5,137 bases of DNA from an uncultured Collinsella sp. GTDB taxonomy: Bacteria > Actinomycetota > Coriobacteriia > Coriobacteriales > Coriobacteriaceae. Below the pieces are notes generated by a model. That model did no database searches and was not told where the DNA came from. It saw only the letters and a program-made list of their open reading frames with translations. A program made the translations under genes and the position numbers. How positions within the stretch are numbered: position 1 is the first letter of the stretch; each line of letters begins with the position of its first letter. The stretch covers positions 1 to 5,137 of the forward strand of contig CAAEOE010000032.1 of assembly GCA_900757505.1 (NCBI GenBank), given 5' to 3'. Positions 1 to 5,137 of this stretch are shown here, piece by piece.

Positions 1-86
1 AATACATAGTCGCTGATCCAGATGGGAACTGCCTCGCCCGTAAACGGGTTAATAGCATAGGAACCACTGAATACACCGGTTACCTG
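1..86 (-). other. LeuRS editing-domain-like segment in frame with infB (probable chimeric junction)
   Basis: Residues 92-119 of the infB frame include GVFSGSYAINPFTGEAVP and then a W-I-S-D-Y-V run. Aligned without gaps to residues 322-346 of the complete LeuRS in this window, 14 of 25 positions are identical (G, F, G, Y, N, P, G, E, V, P, W, D, Y, V) and most others are conservative. This is the CP1 editing-domain stretch just before the GTGA-MAVP motif. Third codon positions are G/C in 15 of 28 codons here, against 72 of 91 in the preceding IF2 part. The source is therefore probably a different, less GC-rich genome. From memory the wording resembles Bacteroidota-type LeuRS, but this was not searched. 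The exact join cannot be fixed: the preceding ERERIADR stretch (about 87-116) could belong to either gene. Confidence 0.8.
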
Positions 87-359
87 ACGGTCGGCGATGC
101 GCTCGCGCTCGGCCTCGGCAGCGCGTGCGGCTTCCTCGGCGGCAGCCGCCTGCTCCTCGGCCTGCTTGGCGGCCTCGACTTCCTGAGCGCGGGCCTCGAT
201 CACCGAGGCGAGCTGCTTGCGGACCATGGCGACATAGGCGTCCTCCAAGGTGGAGGAAGCGGACTTAGCGGGAATCTTCATATCGGCGAGATGACCCATC
301 AGTTCCTTGGAGGTCATGCCGAACTCTTTGGCCAAGGTGGACACACGGACTTTTGCCAT
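1..359 (-). CDS. infB: Translation initiation factor IF2, N-terminal part; frame continues into LeuRS-like sequence at the window edge
   Basis: IF2 is the GTPase that places initiator fMet-tRNA on the 30S subunit and promotes 50S joining. Only the first 119 codons are in the window, so the GTPase domain is not seen. Residues 1-50 form a typical IF2_N domain, beginning MAKVRVSTLAKEFGMTSKEL and including the motif STLED at 36-40. Residues about 51-89 are an Ala/Glu/Arg/Lys-rich predicted helix, as expected for the variable linker of IF2. The ATG at 359-357 is supported by AGGTGA six bases upstream and by the family start MAKVRV. It is the third gene of the rimP-nusA-infB operon, 91 bases after nusA. 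Oddity: from about residue 92 the protein stops looking like IF2 and matches the LeuRS editing domain. The IF2 identity is sure only up to about residue 87-91. Confidence 0.88.
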   Translation of the reverse strand, partial: MAKVRVSTLAKEFGMTSKELMGHLADMKIPAKSASSTLEDAYVAMVRKQLASVIEARAQEVEAAKQAEEQAAAAEEAARAAEAERERIADRQVTGVFSGSYAINPFTGEAVPIWISDYV

Positions 360-365
360 ATGACT

Positions 366-371
366 TCACCT
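366..371 (-). promoter_or_regulatory. Ribosome binding site of infB
   Basis: AGGTGA on the minus strand lies six bases before the ATG at 359-357 and is preceded by a G-rich run at 373-375. It fixes the infB start. The site begins nine bases after the small hairpin at 381-395, so that hairpin could sit close to an initiating ribosome. Confidence 0.75.
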
Positions 372-380
372 ACCCTTTCT

Positions 381-395
381 GGCACCTTGGGTGCC
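381..395 (-). other. Small hairpin upstream of the infB ribosome binding site
   Basis: A perfect 6-bp inverted repeat (GGCACC / GGTGCC) encloses a 3-base loop. No T run follows on either strand, so it is not an intrinsic terminator. It may structure the mRNA between nusA and infB, or simply be a chance palindrome. Confidence 0.35.
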
Positions 396-419
396 TAGAG
401 ACTGAACGAGCGTGGGAGA

Positions 420-442
420 CGCGCCGGGGCCCGCCCGGCGCG
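420..442 (-). other. Very GC-rich hairpin just after the nusA stop
   Basis: A perfect 9-bp stem (CGCGCCGGG / CCCGGCGCG) with a 5-base loop begins eight bases beyond the nusA stop codon. It is followed in the transcript by TCTCCCACG rather than a U run, so it does not look like a classical terminator. It may pause polymerase, protect a processed 3' end, or reduce infB expression relative to nusA. Confidence 0.5.
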
Positions 443-450
443 ACCGCGCG

Positions 451-1698
451 CTAGATCAGGTCCTCCGCATCATCGAAGGCGTCGGTGTCGTGGACACCGC
501 AGAAACGGGAGCCGGGACGAGCCTGGTTGCGGCACTGGATGCCGTCCTCGGACACATACTCGCAGCGGCGGACATCCTCGTCCTCCTCGTCACCGATCAG
601 GTCGGCGGCGGGCTCCTCGTGAACGGGAACGTTCTTGAGGATGTCGGCGGCAAGCGTCTCGGACTTGATGTCGATGTGCCAGCCGGTCAGGCGCGCAGCG
701 AGGCGGGCGTTCTGGCCTTCCTTGCCGATGGCGAGGGACAGCTGGTCGTCGGGGACGATGACGCCGGCGTAGGCCTTCTCCTCGTCGATGAGGACGCGGG
801 TGACCTTAGCGGGCGACAGGGCGTTGGCGACGTAGACGGCAGGATCGGCATCCCACAGGATGACGTCGACGCGCTCGCCACGGAGCTCGCCCACGACAGC
901 GCGAACACGGCTGCCCTTGGGGCCGACGCAGGCACCCACGGGATCCAGACGGTCGTCGAGCGAGTGGACGGCAACCTTGGAACGCTGGCCGGGCTCGCGG
1001 GCGATTGACTTGATCTGGACGGTGCCCTCATAGATCTCGGGCACCTCCTGCTCAAACAGACGACGCATGAGCTCGGGGTGGGTACGGGAGATGACAATCG
1101 GCGGACGGCTGTGCTCGCCACGAACCGGCTGCAGGTTGGAGTTGGGGTCGCGAACGTCGATGATCACGGCCTTGATGTGCTGATTGTGCAGGTAGCGCTC
1201 GCCCATCGGACGCTCGTTGCGCTCGTTCTCGTAACGACGCTGATCGAAGTGCGGCAGCTCGGCCTCGACGCCTTCGCGAATCTTGACGATCGTGAAGTCG
1301 GGCGTGGACTGCAGCACGGTACCGCTGATGAGGTCACCGATGCGGCCGGAGAACTCCTCGTAGATCTGCTCGCGGGCGGAGTTACGCACGATGGCGTTGA
1401 TCTCGGCCTTGGCGTGCTGGGCAGCGATGCGGCTCGTGTTCTTGGGGGTGACGTCGATCTCCTCGAACTCGGTGAAGTTGCCCTCCTCGTCCATGGAATC
1501 GTCGATCGGCTCCAGGCGGTAGACGTAGATCTTGCCGGTGGTGCGGTCGATGGTCACCTTAGCGCCCCACTCAAGATGCAGGATCTCGGCATAGCTCTTG
1601 GCGAGCGACTGCTCCAGGCGGTCGATCAGGTAGAGCTGGTCGATGTGCTTCTCCTGGCAAAGCTCCATCAGGGCGGACATCATGTCGGATGCTGCCAT
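451..1698 (-). CDS. nusA: Transcription termination/antitermination factor NusA with Cys-rich acidic tail
   Basis: NusA binds RNA polymerase and nascent RNA, enhancing pausing and intrinsic termination and taking part in antitermination. The 415-aa product has the standard order: polymerase-binding N-terminal domain (about 1-120), S1 domain (about 123-205), KH1 (about 215-290, GxxG loop GPKG at 259-262) and KH2 (about 300-350, GKEG at 325-328 followed by QNARLAARLTGW). The family signature SRTHPELMRRLFEQEVPEIY spans 204-223. The E. coli-type acidic repeats are absent. Instead residues 361-415 form an acidic tail holding C379, C389, C400 and H403, spaced like a small zinc knuckle. The S1 part is longer than I recall for Bacillus NusA. 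The ATG follows the rimP stop by one base, with an AAGGAAGGA ribosome binding site (1714-1706) inside the rimP 3' end, so the two are probably translationally coupled. Confidence 0.97.
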   Translation of the reverse strand: MAASDMMSALMELCQEKHIDQLYLIDRLEQSLAKSYAEILHLEWGAKVTIDRTTGKIYVYRLEPIDDSMDEEGNFTEFEEIDVTPKNTSRIAAQHAKAEINAIVRNSAREQIYEEFSGRIGDLISGTVLQSTPDFTIVKIREGVEAELPHFDQRRYENERNERPMGERYLHNQHIKAVIIDVRDPNSNLQPVRGEHSRPPIVISRTHPELMRRLFEQEVPEIYEGTVQIKSIAREPGQRSKVAVHSLDDRLDPVGACVGPKGSRVRAVVGELRGERVDVILWDADPAVYVANALSPAKVTRVLIDEEKAYAGVIVPDDQLSLAIGKEGQNARLAARLTGWHIDIKSETLAADILKNVPVHEEPAADLIGDEEDEDVRRCEYVSEDGIQCRNQARPGSRFCGVHDTDAFDDAEDLI

Positions 1699-1699
1699 C

Positions 1700-2194
1700 T
1701 TACTTTCCTTCCTTCGCGGGCTTGAAGTCGTAGGTGGGCTTCAACTTGCACTTTTTAACATCAGAAAAATCGAGGGTAACGGACTCGCCGTCCTCGAGCT
1801 CGAGGGTCACGTTCGTCTCGGTGGCGGCGGCAATCTTGCCGGCGTACTTGCGACGGCCCTCGGTGGCGGTGGAGGTGAGCTCGCAGTCCTCGCCCACAAA
1901 GCGGGCAAAGTCGCGCGGACGGCGCAGCGGGCGCGCCATACCCGGGCTCGATACCTCGAGCGTATAGCTCGAAGAGATGGGATCGAGCTCCTCAATCACG
2001 TCGCCGATCCACTTGGTATTGGCCGTGACGTCGTTGAGCGACAGGCTCTGACCCTCGGCACCCTCGATACGCACGCGCACGCAGGGGGCCTTGGTGGCAC
2101 CCACGAGCTCGACGTCGACGATGTCGACATCGTGCTGGGGAGCGACGGCCTCGAGCGCATCGATGATCGCCTGCTCGGTCTTAGTCTTGACCAT
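1700..2194 (-). CDS. rimP: Ribosome maturation factor RimP
   Basis: RimP is a cytoplasmic factor that assists assembly of the 30S subunit. The 164-aa length is normal for the family. The N-terminal alpha/beta domain (about 1-85) includes DVDIVDVELVG at 22-32. The family signature is VSSPGMARPLRRPRDFARFVG-like at 81-101, where the usual Asp before RPL is Ala. The C-terminal SH3-like beta domain (about 95-155) carries YAGKI and TLELEDGE. The frame stays open far upstream, but the ATG at 2194-2192 is chosen because GGAGGTG sits five bases before it and the product then starts like other RimPs. An in-frame ATG at 2212-2210 has no ribosome binding site and lies at the foot of a terminator. It is the first gene of the rimP-nusA-infB operon, with a promoter at 2273-2301. 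Confidence 0.95.
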   Translation of the reverse strand: MVKTKTEQAIIDALEAVAPQHDVDIVDVELVGATKAPCVRVRIEGAEGQSLSLNDVTANTKWIGDVIEELDPISSSYTLEVSSPGMARPLRRPRDFARFVGEDCELTSTATEGRRKYAGKIAAATETNVTLELEDGESVTLDFSDVKKCKLKPTYDFKPAKEGK

Positions 2195-2199
2195 TGCGG

Positions 2200-2206
2200 C
2201 ACCTCC
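2200..2206 (-). promoter_or_regulatory. Ribosome binding site of rimP, deciding its start
   Basis: GGAGGTG is a near-perfect Shine-Dalgarno five bases before the ATG at 2194-2192. It rules out the longer in-frame reading that would translate through the terminator. It starts only eight bases after the terminator T run, so terminated RNA would lack it. Confidence 0.85.
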
Positions 2207-2214
2207 ATCCATAC

Positions 2215-2247
2215 AAAAAAGAAGCGGGGCCGAAACCCCACTTCTTT
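2215..2247 (-). terminator. Intrinsic terminator in the rimP leader (candidate attenuator)
   Basis: On the minus strand, AAAGAAG-T-GGGG pairs with CCCC-G-CTTCTTT. This makes a 12-bp stem with one U-G wobble and a 6-base loop (TTTCGG), and the T run continues for three more bases. It lies downstream of the promoter at 2273-2301 and 20 bases before the rimP ATG, so there is no room for another promoter after it. It is therefore a leader terminator of the rimP-nusA-infB operon, not merely the end of leuS, which has its own terminator at 2376-2414. Autogenous control of nusA operons through leader terminators is known in E. coli and reported in Bacillus subtilis. That NusA acts here is inference. 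Confidence 0.85.
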
Positions 2248-2272
2248 CAATTACAACTTCATTTGCAAGCAA

Positions 2273-2301
2273 ACTATAGCAATAGCTGCGAAAACGTGCA
2301 A
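2273..2301 (-). promoter_or_regulatory. Sigma-70-type promoter of the rimP-nusA-infB operon
   Basis: The minus strand has a -35 box TTGCAC at 2301-2296, a 17-base spacer, and a -10 box TATAGT at 2278-2273. This matches TTGACA/TATAAT at four and five of six positions with ideal spacing. Transcription would start near 2266, giving a leader of roughly 72 bases before rimP that contains the terminator hairpin. A short palindrome (TTTGCAAGCAAA, 2262-2273) spans the expected start. It could be an operator or chance. Confidence 0.75.
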
Positions 2302-2375
2302 GCACAGTACGAATCTGCAGGTCAGCGTGCGCACAGCTTCTCCACAAGAATAGGACAATTGACCGCGGCCAGGCT

Positions 2376-2414
2376 AAACAAAACGAGGGACGACCCAACC
2401 GGATCGCCCCTCGT
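2376..2414 (-). terminator. Intrinsic terminator of leuS
   Basis: A 14-bp stem (2401-2414 with 2383-2396, two G-U wobbles, loop GGTT) is followed on the minus strand by TTTTGTTTA, counting the last stem base. It begins 29 bases after the leuS stop codon. This is a strong classical terminator, and it separates leuS from the rimP operon. Confidence 0.9.
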
Positions 2415-2443
2415 CTTTAATGCGTCAGCTAAGCGCGCAGTGC

Positions 2444-5020
2444 TTACTTGACCACCAGGTTGACCAGCTTGCCGGGCACGCAGATGGCCTTGACGACCGT
2501 CTTGCCCTCGAGCCACTTGGCAACGGCGGCCTCGGCGGCAGCCTGCATATCCTCATTGGAGGCATCGCGGGCAACGTCGATGCGGCCGCGGACCTTGCCG
2601 AGCACCTGGACGACGATCTGCACGGTGTCCTCAATGGACTCGGCCAGGTCGAACTCGGGCCAGGCGGCGGTGTAGGCGTTGCCCTCGCAGCCGAGGGCCT
2701 CGTGCCACAGCTCGTCGGCCCAGAACGGGCAGATGGGCGCAAGGACGCTCACGATATCCTTGGCCACGCCGTAGCACAGCGCCTTGTCGCGATCAGCGTC
2801 CTCAGTGGCGTTGAGGTAGGCGCTCGCCGCGTTGACGAGCTCCATGACGGCCGAGATGGCGGTATTGAACTGGCCGCGGTCGAAGTCCTCGGTGCACTTG
2901 GCGATGGTACGGTGACGCTCGCGATAGAGCTTCATCGCAACCTCGTCGAGCGCGGACTTGTCGAAGGCCACGTTGGCGTCGCCGGACTGAACGAGCTGCC
3001 ACACGATACGCCAGGCGCGCTTGATAAAGCGGTTGGCGCCCTCAACGGCCTTGGGATCCCAGTCGAAGTCCTTCTCGGGCGGGGCGATAAACAGGATCGC
3101 CAAACGCATGGTGTCGGCGCCGTAGGGCTCGATGACCGAGCTCGGAGGCACGACATTGCCCTTGGACTTGGACATGGTGTCGCCGTTCTCGTCCTTGACC
3201 ATGCCCTGGCACAGCAGGTTGGTGAAGGGCTCGTCCACACTCAGCAGGCCCAAGTCGCGCAGCGCCTTGGTGAAGAAACGGCTGTAGAGCAGGTGCAGAA
3301 TGGCGTGCTCGATGCCGCCGATGTAGTTATCGACGGGCATCCAACGGTCGGCGGCTTCCTTGGAGAAGGGCAGCTCGGTGTTGTGCGGGTCGGTATAGCG
3401 CAGGTAGTACCAGCTGGAGCAGGTAAAGGTGTCCATGGTATCGGTCTCGCGCTTGGCCGGGCGACCGCAGACCGGGCAGGTGGTCTCATAGAACTCCTTG
3501 CACTCGGCAAGGGTCTCGCCGGCACCCAGGTCAAGGTTCTCGGGCAGCGTCACCGGCAGCTGATCCTCGGGCACGGGCACGATGCCGCAGTGCTCGCAGT
3601 GGATGGCCGGGATGGGGTTGCCCCAATAGCGCTGGCGGGAAATGAGCCAGTCGCGCAGACGGAACTCGACCTTACGACGACCGCAGCCCATGGCCTCGAG
3701 GTCGGCCACGATCGCAGCCTCGCCCTCGGAGTGCTTGCCGCCGCGCATACCGGTGTACTTGCCGGACTGGACGAGCGTGCCCTCGGCAGCATGGGCGCAA
3801 TCCCAGTCGACGGTCTCGGCATGGAAGGTATCGATAGTCTCGCCGTTAGCCTCGACGGCTGCGCGGTCGTCATCGTCCAGGATGATCGGCACGATCGGCA
3901 GGTCGTACTTGCGGGCGAACTCAAAGTCGCGCTGGTCGCCGCAGGGAACGGCCATGACGGCACCGGTGCCGTAGTCGGCAACGACGTAGTCGGCAACCCA
4001 CACAGGGACCTTCTCGCCGTTGACCGGGTTTACCACATAGCGGCCCGTGAAGGCACCGTGCTTTTCGAGGGTGCCCTGGGCACGCTCGACGGCAGAGATA
4101 TGCTTGGAGTCCTCGACGATCTTGGTGACGGCCTCCTCGTACTCCGTGCCCTCAACGAGCTCATGCAGGCCGGCGTACTCGGGAGCCAGGACAAAGAAGG
4201 AGACGCCAAAAAGGGTGTCGGCACGCGTGGTGAAGACGGTGATCTTACCCTCGTCGCCCTCGATGGGATCGCCATCCTGGTCGCACAGGGTAAAGTCGAC
4301 CTCGGCGCCCTCGGAACGACCGATCCAGTTGGCCTGCATCTGCTTGACGCGCTCGGGCCAGCCGGGGAGCTTCTCCAGGTCATCGAGCAGCTCCTGAGAG
4401 TACTCGGTAATCTTGAAGTACCACTGCTCAAGGTCGCGCTTCTCGGACTCGGTGCCGCAGCGCCAGCACTTGCCCTCGGTGACCTGCTCGTTGGCCAGAA
4501 CAGTCTTGCAGGTGGGGCACCAGTTGACCGGGTTCTTCTTGCGGTAGACCAGGCCCTTTTCCCACAGCTTCTCAAAGATCCACTGGCCCCAGCGGTAGTA
4601 GTCGGGGCTGCAGGTCTTGACCATGCGATCCAGATCGTAGGAGAAGCCCATGCGCTTCATCGTGGCGAGTGCCTGGTCCATGTTCTTATACGTCCAGGCG
4701 GCAGCCTGCGTATTGTGCTTGATGGCGGCGTTCTCGGCGGGCAGGCCAAAGGCGTCAAAGCCGATGGGATGCAGCACGTCGTAGCCGCGCATGCGGGCCT
4801 GACGGGCCATGGCATCGCCGATGGTGTAGTTGCGCGCGTGACCCATGTGCAGGTCGCCCGACGGATACGGGAACATCTCGAGCACGTACTTCTTGGGCTT
4901 GCTGTCGTCGGTGTCGACGGCAAAGAGGTTGGAGTCCTCCCAGGCCTTCATCCACTTGGACTCAATGGCCTGTGCGTCGTAAGCAGGGATCTCGTCCTTA
5001 TGATCTGTGCAATCGCACAT
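2444..5020 (-). CDS. leuS: Leucyl-tRNA synthetase, bacterial type
   Basis: This cytoplasmic class I synthetase charges tRNA-Leu with leucine and hydrolyses mischarged products. At 858 aa it is complete and of normal bacterial length. In order: HIGH motif as HMGH at 58-61; zinc domain with C168, C171, C185 and C188; CP1 editing domain about 225-415, with TTRADT at 264-269, GTGAVMAVP at 351-359 and the GDQRD segment at 361-365, whose last Asp matches the editing aspartate; a second Cys cluster C475, C478, C515 and C518; SSWYYLRYTDP at 535-545; KMSKS as TMSKS at 615-619; then the anticodon-binding and C-terminal domains. The first KMSKS position is Thr, while the later Lys, the important one, is kept. 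The ATG at 5020-5018 follows AAAGGAG by five bases. It appears to be its own transcription unit, since a terminator and a new promoter follow. Confidence 0.98.
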   Translation of the reverse strand: MCDCTDHKDEIPAYDAQAIESKWMKAWEDSNLFAVDTDDSKPKKYVLEMFPYPSGDLHMGHARNYTIGDAMARQARMRGYDVLHPIGFDAFGLPAENAAIKHNTQAAAWTYKNMDQALATMKRMGFSYDLDRMVKTCSPDYYRWGQWIFEKLWEKGLVYRKKNPVNWCPTCKTVLANEQVTEGKCWRCGTESEKRDLEQWYFKITEYSQELLDDLEKLPGWPERVKQMQANWIGRSEGAEVDFTLCDQDGDPIEGDEGKITVFTTRADTLFGVSFFVLAPEYAGLHELVEGTEYEEAVTKIVEDSKHISAVERAQGTLEKHGAFTGRYVVNPVNGEKVPVWVADYVVADYGTGAVMAVPCGDQRDFEFARKYDLPIVPIILDDDDRAAVEANGETIDTFHAETVDWDCAHAAEGTLVQSGKYTGMRGGKHSEGEAAIVADLEAMGCGRRKVEFRLRDWLISRQRYWGNPIPAIHCEHCGIVPVPEDQLPVTLPENLDLGAGETLAECKEFYETTCPVCGRPAKRETDTMDTFTCSSWYYLRYTDPHNTELPFSKEAADRWMPVDNYIGGIEHAILHLLYSRFFTKALRDLGLLSVDEPFTNLLCQGMVKDENGDTMSKSKGNVVPPSSVIEPYGADTMRLAILFIAPPEKDFDWDPKAVEGANRFIKRAWRIVWQLVQSGDANVAFDKSALDEVAMKLYRERHRTIAKCTEDFDRGQFNTAISAVMELVNAASAYLNATEDADRDKALCYGVAKDIVSVLAPICPFWADELWHEALGCEGNAYTAAWPEFDLAESIEDTVQIVVQVLGKVRGRIDVARDASNEDMQAAAEAAVAKWLEGKTVVKAICVPGKLVNLVVK

Positions 5021-5025
5021 ATCAG

Positions 5026-5032
5026 CTCCTTT
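5026..5032 (-). promoter_or_regulatory. Ribosome binding site of leuS
   Basis: AAAGGAG lies five bases before the ATG at 5020-5018 and sets the start of the protein beginning MCDCTDHKDE. Confidence 0.8.
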
Positions 5033-5086
5033 AATCTTAGCTGGGGTCGGGCGGCTTGGCTTTGTTCGCTACTGCGGACAGTCCTG

Positions 5087-5123
5087 CGCAAGACGAAGAG
5101 CACATTAAGTGCTCTTCTTTGCG
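5087..5123. other. Long imperfect hairpin upstream of leuS
   Basis: A perfect 9-bp stem (GAAGAGCAC at 5095-5103 with 5109-5117, 5-base loop) is extended by CGCAA/TTGCG (5087-5091 with 5119-5123) across a small internal loop. Neither strand has a clean T run after it (GTCTTGCG on minus, TTTGCG on plus). It may be a weak terminator of a gene lying further right or a structured leader of leuS. I see no T-box motif and no convincing promoter between it and leuS. The rest of 5021-5137 holds only the leuS ribosome binding site. Confidence 0.5.
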
Positions 5124-5137
5124 TGCGGAACTTGTAG

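Noticed and set aside
1..86. LeuRS-like segment as a duplication of the local leuS
   Set aside because: Protein identity is only about 56 percent over 25 residues and codon use differs, so it did not arise by recent copying from 3983-4057.
412..1008. Plus-strand open frames antisense to nusA (also 1078-1725)
   Set aside because: These are shadows of the nusA codon pattern, with no family resemblance, and nusA is certain on the other strand.
2251..2262. Tiny leader ORF (ATG AAG TTG TAA, minus strand) before the terminator
   Set aside because: It is three codons long, too close to the expected transcript start to hold a ribosome binding site, and expected by chance.
2248..2375. Possible initiator tRNA gene (metY) upstream of rimP, as in E. 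coli
   Set aside because: No cloverleaf, TTCRA-type T-loop or CCA end is visible. The region holds the promoter and otherwise nothing recognisable.
2195..2398. Extended rimP frame starting up to 68 codons earlier, and an in-frame ATG at 2212-2210
   Set aside because: The extension would translate the promoter and terminator and lacks a ribosome binding site. GGAGGTG points clearly to the ATG at 2194-2192.
3164..3178. Defective KMSKS motif in LeuRS (TMSKS)
   Set aside because: Only the first, tolerant position differs, and the catalytically important later Lys is present, so the enzyme should be active.
2420..5137. Open reading frame of 905 codons on the plus strand, open to the right edge
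   Set aside because: It is antisense to the whole of leuS. Its composition (Gly, Leu, Ala, Val, Asp, His) is what codon-biased high-GC genes give in the opposite strand, and leuS has every family motif.
5021..5137. T-box riboswitch for leuS
   Set aside because: The conserved T-box sequence (AGGGTGG-type) and a stem I specifier loop are not seen in the available upstream sequence.

Overview
The window is high-GC bacterial DNA, with coding throughout on the minus strand. It suggests an actinobacterium of the class Coriobacteriia, possibly Collinsella-like. That placement rests on remembered family resemblance, base composition and the shape of NusA and IF2, not on a search.

Reading in the direction of transcription (right to left), the window opens with about 117 bases of leuS upstream sequence, containing a long imperfect hairpin. 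A complete leuS (leucyl-tRNA synthetase, 858 aa, 5020 to 2444) follows and ends in a strong intrinsic terminator. A 249-base gap then carries a well-formed sigma-70-type promoter (TTGCAC, 17 bases, TATAGT). It also carries a second intrinsic terminator between that promoter and the rimP start. The core translation/transcription operon follows: rimP (ribosome maturation factor, 164 aa), nusA (415 aa, one base after the rimP stop) and, after 91 bases, the start of infB (translation initiation factor IF2). ylxR, often found between nusA and infB, is absent. NusA instead has a short acidic, cysteine-containing tail.

The genes make sense together. RimP matures the 30S subunit, NusA controls elongation, termination and antitermination, and IF2 delivers initiator tRNA. 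The promoter-terminator-rimP layout suggests attenuation of the operon, plausibly by NusA itself.

The most unusual thing is at the left edge. After about 91 codons of normal IF2 N-terminus, the infB frame runs without a break into about 28 codons that clearly resemble the editing domain of leucyl-tRNA synthetase. They match the window's own LeuRS at 14 of 25 aligned residues, but with different, less GC-biased codons. The likeliest explanation is a chimeric junction, either from metagenome assembly or a short-homology recombination, joining infB to a leuS from another organism, probably Bacteroidota-like. I saw no undescribed defence system, mobile element, CRISPR array or RNA gene.
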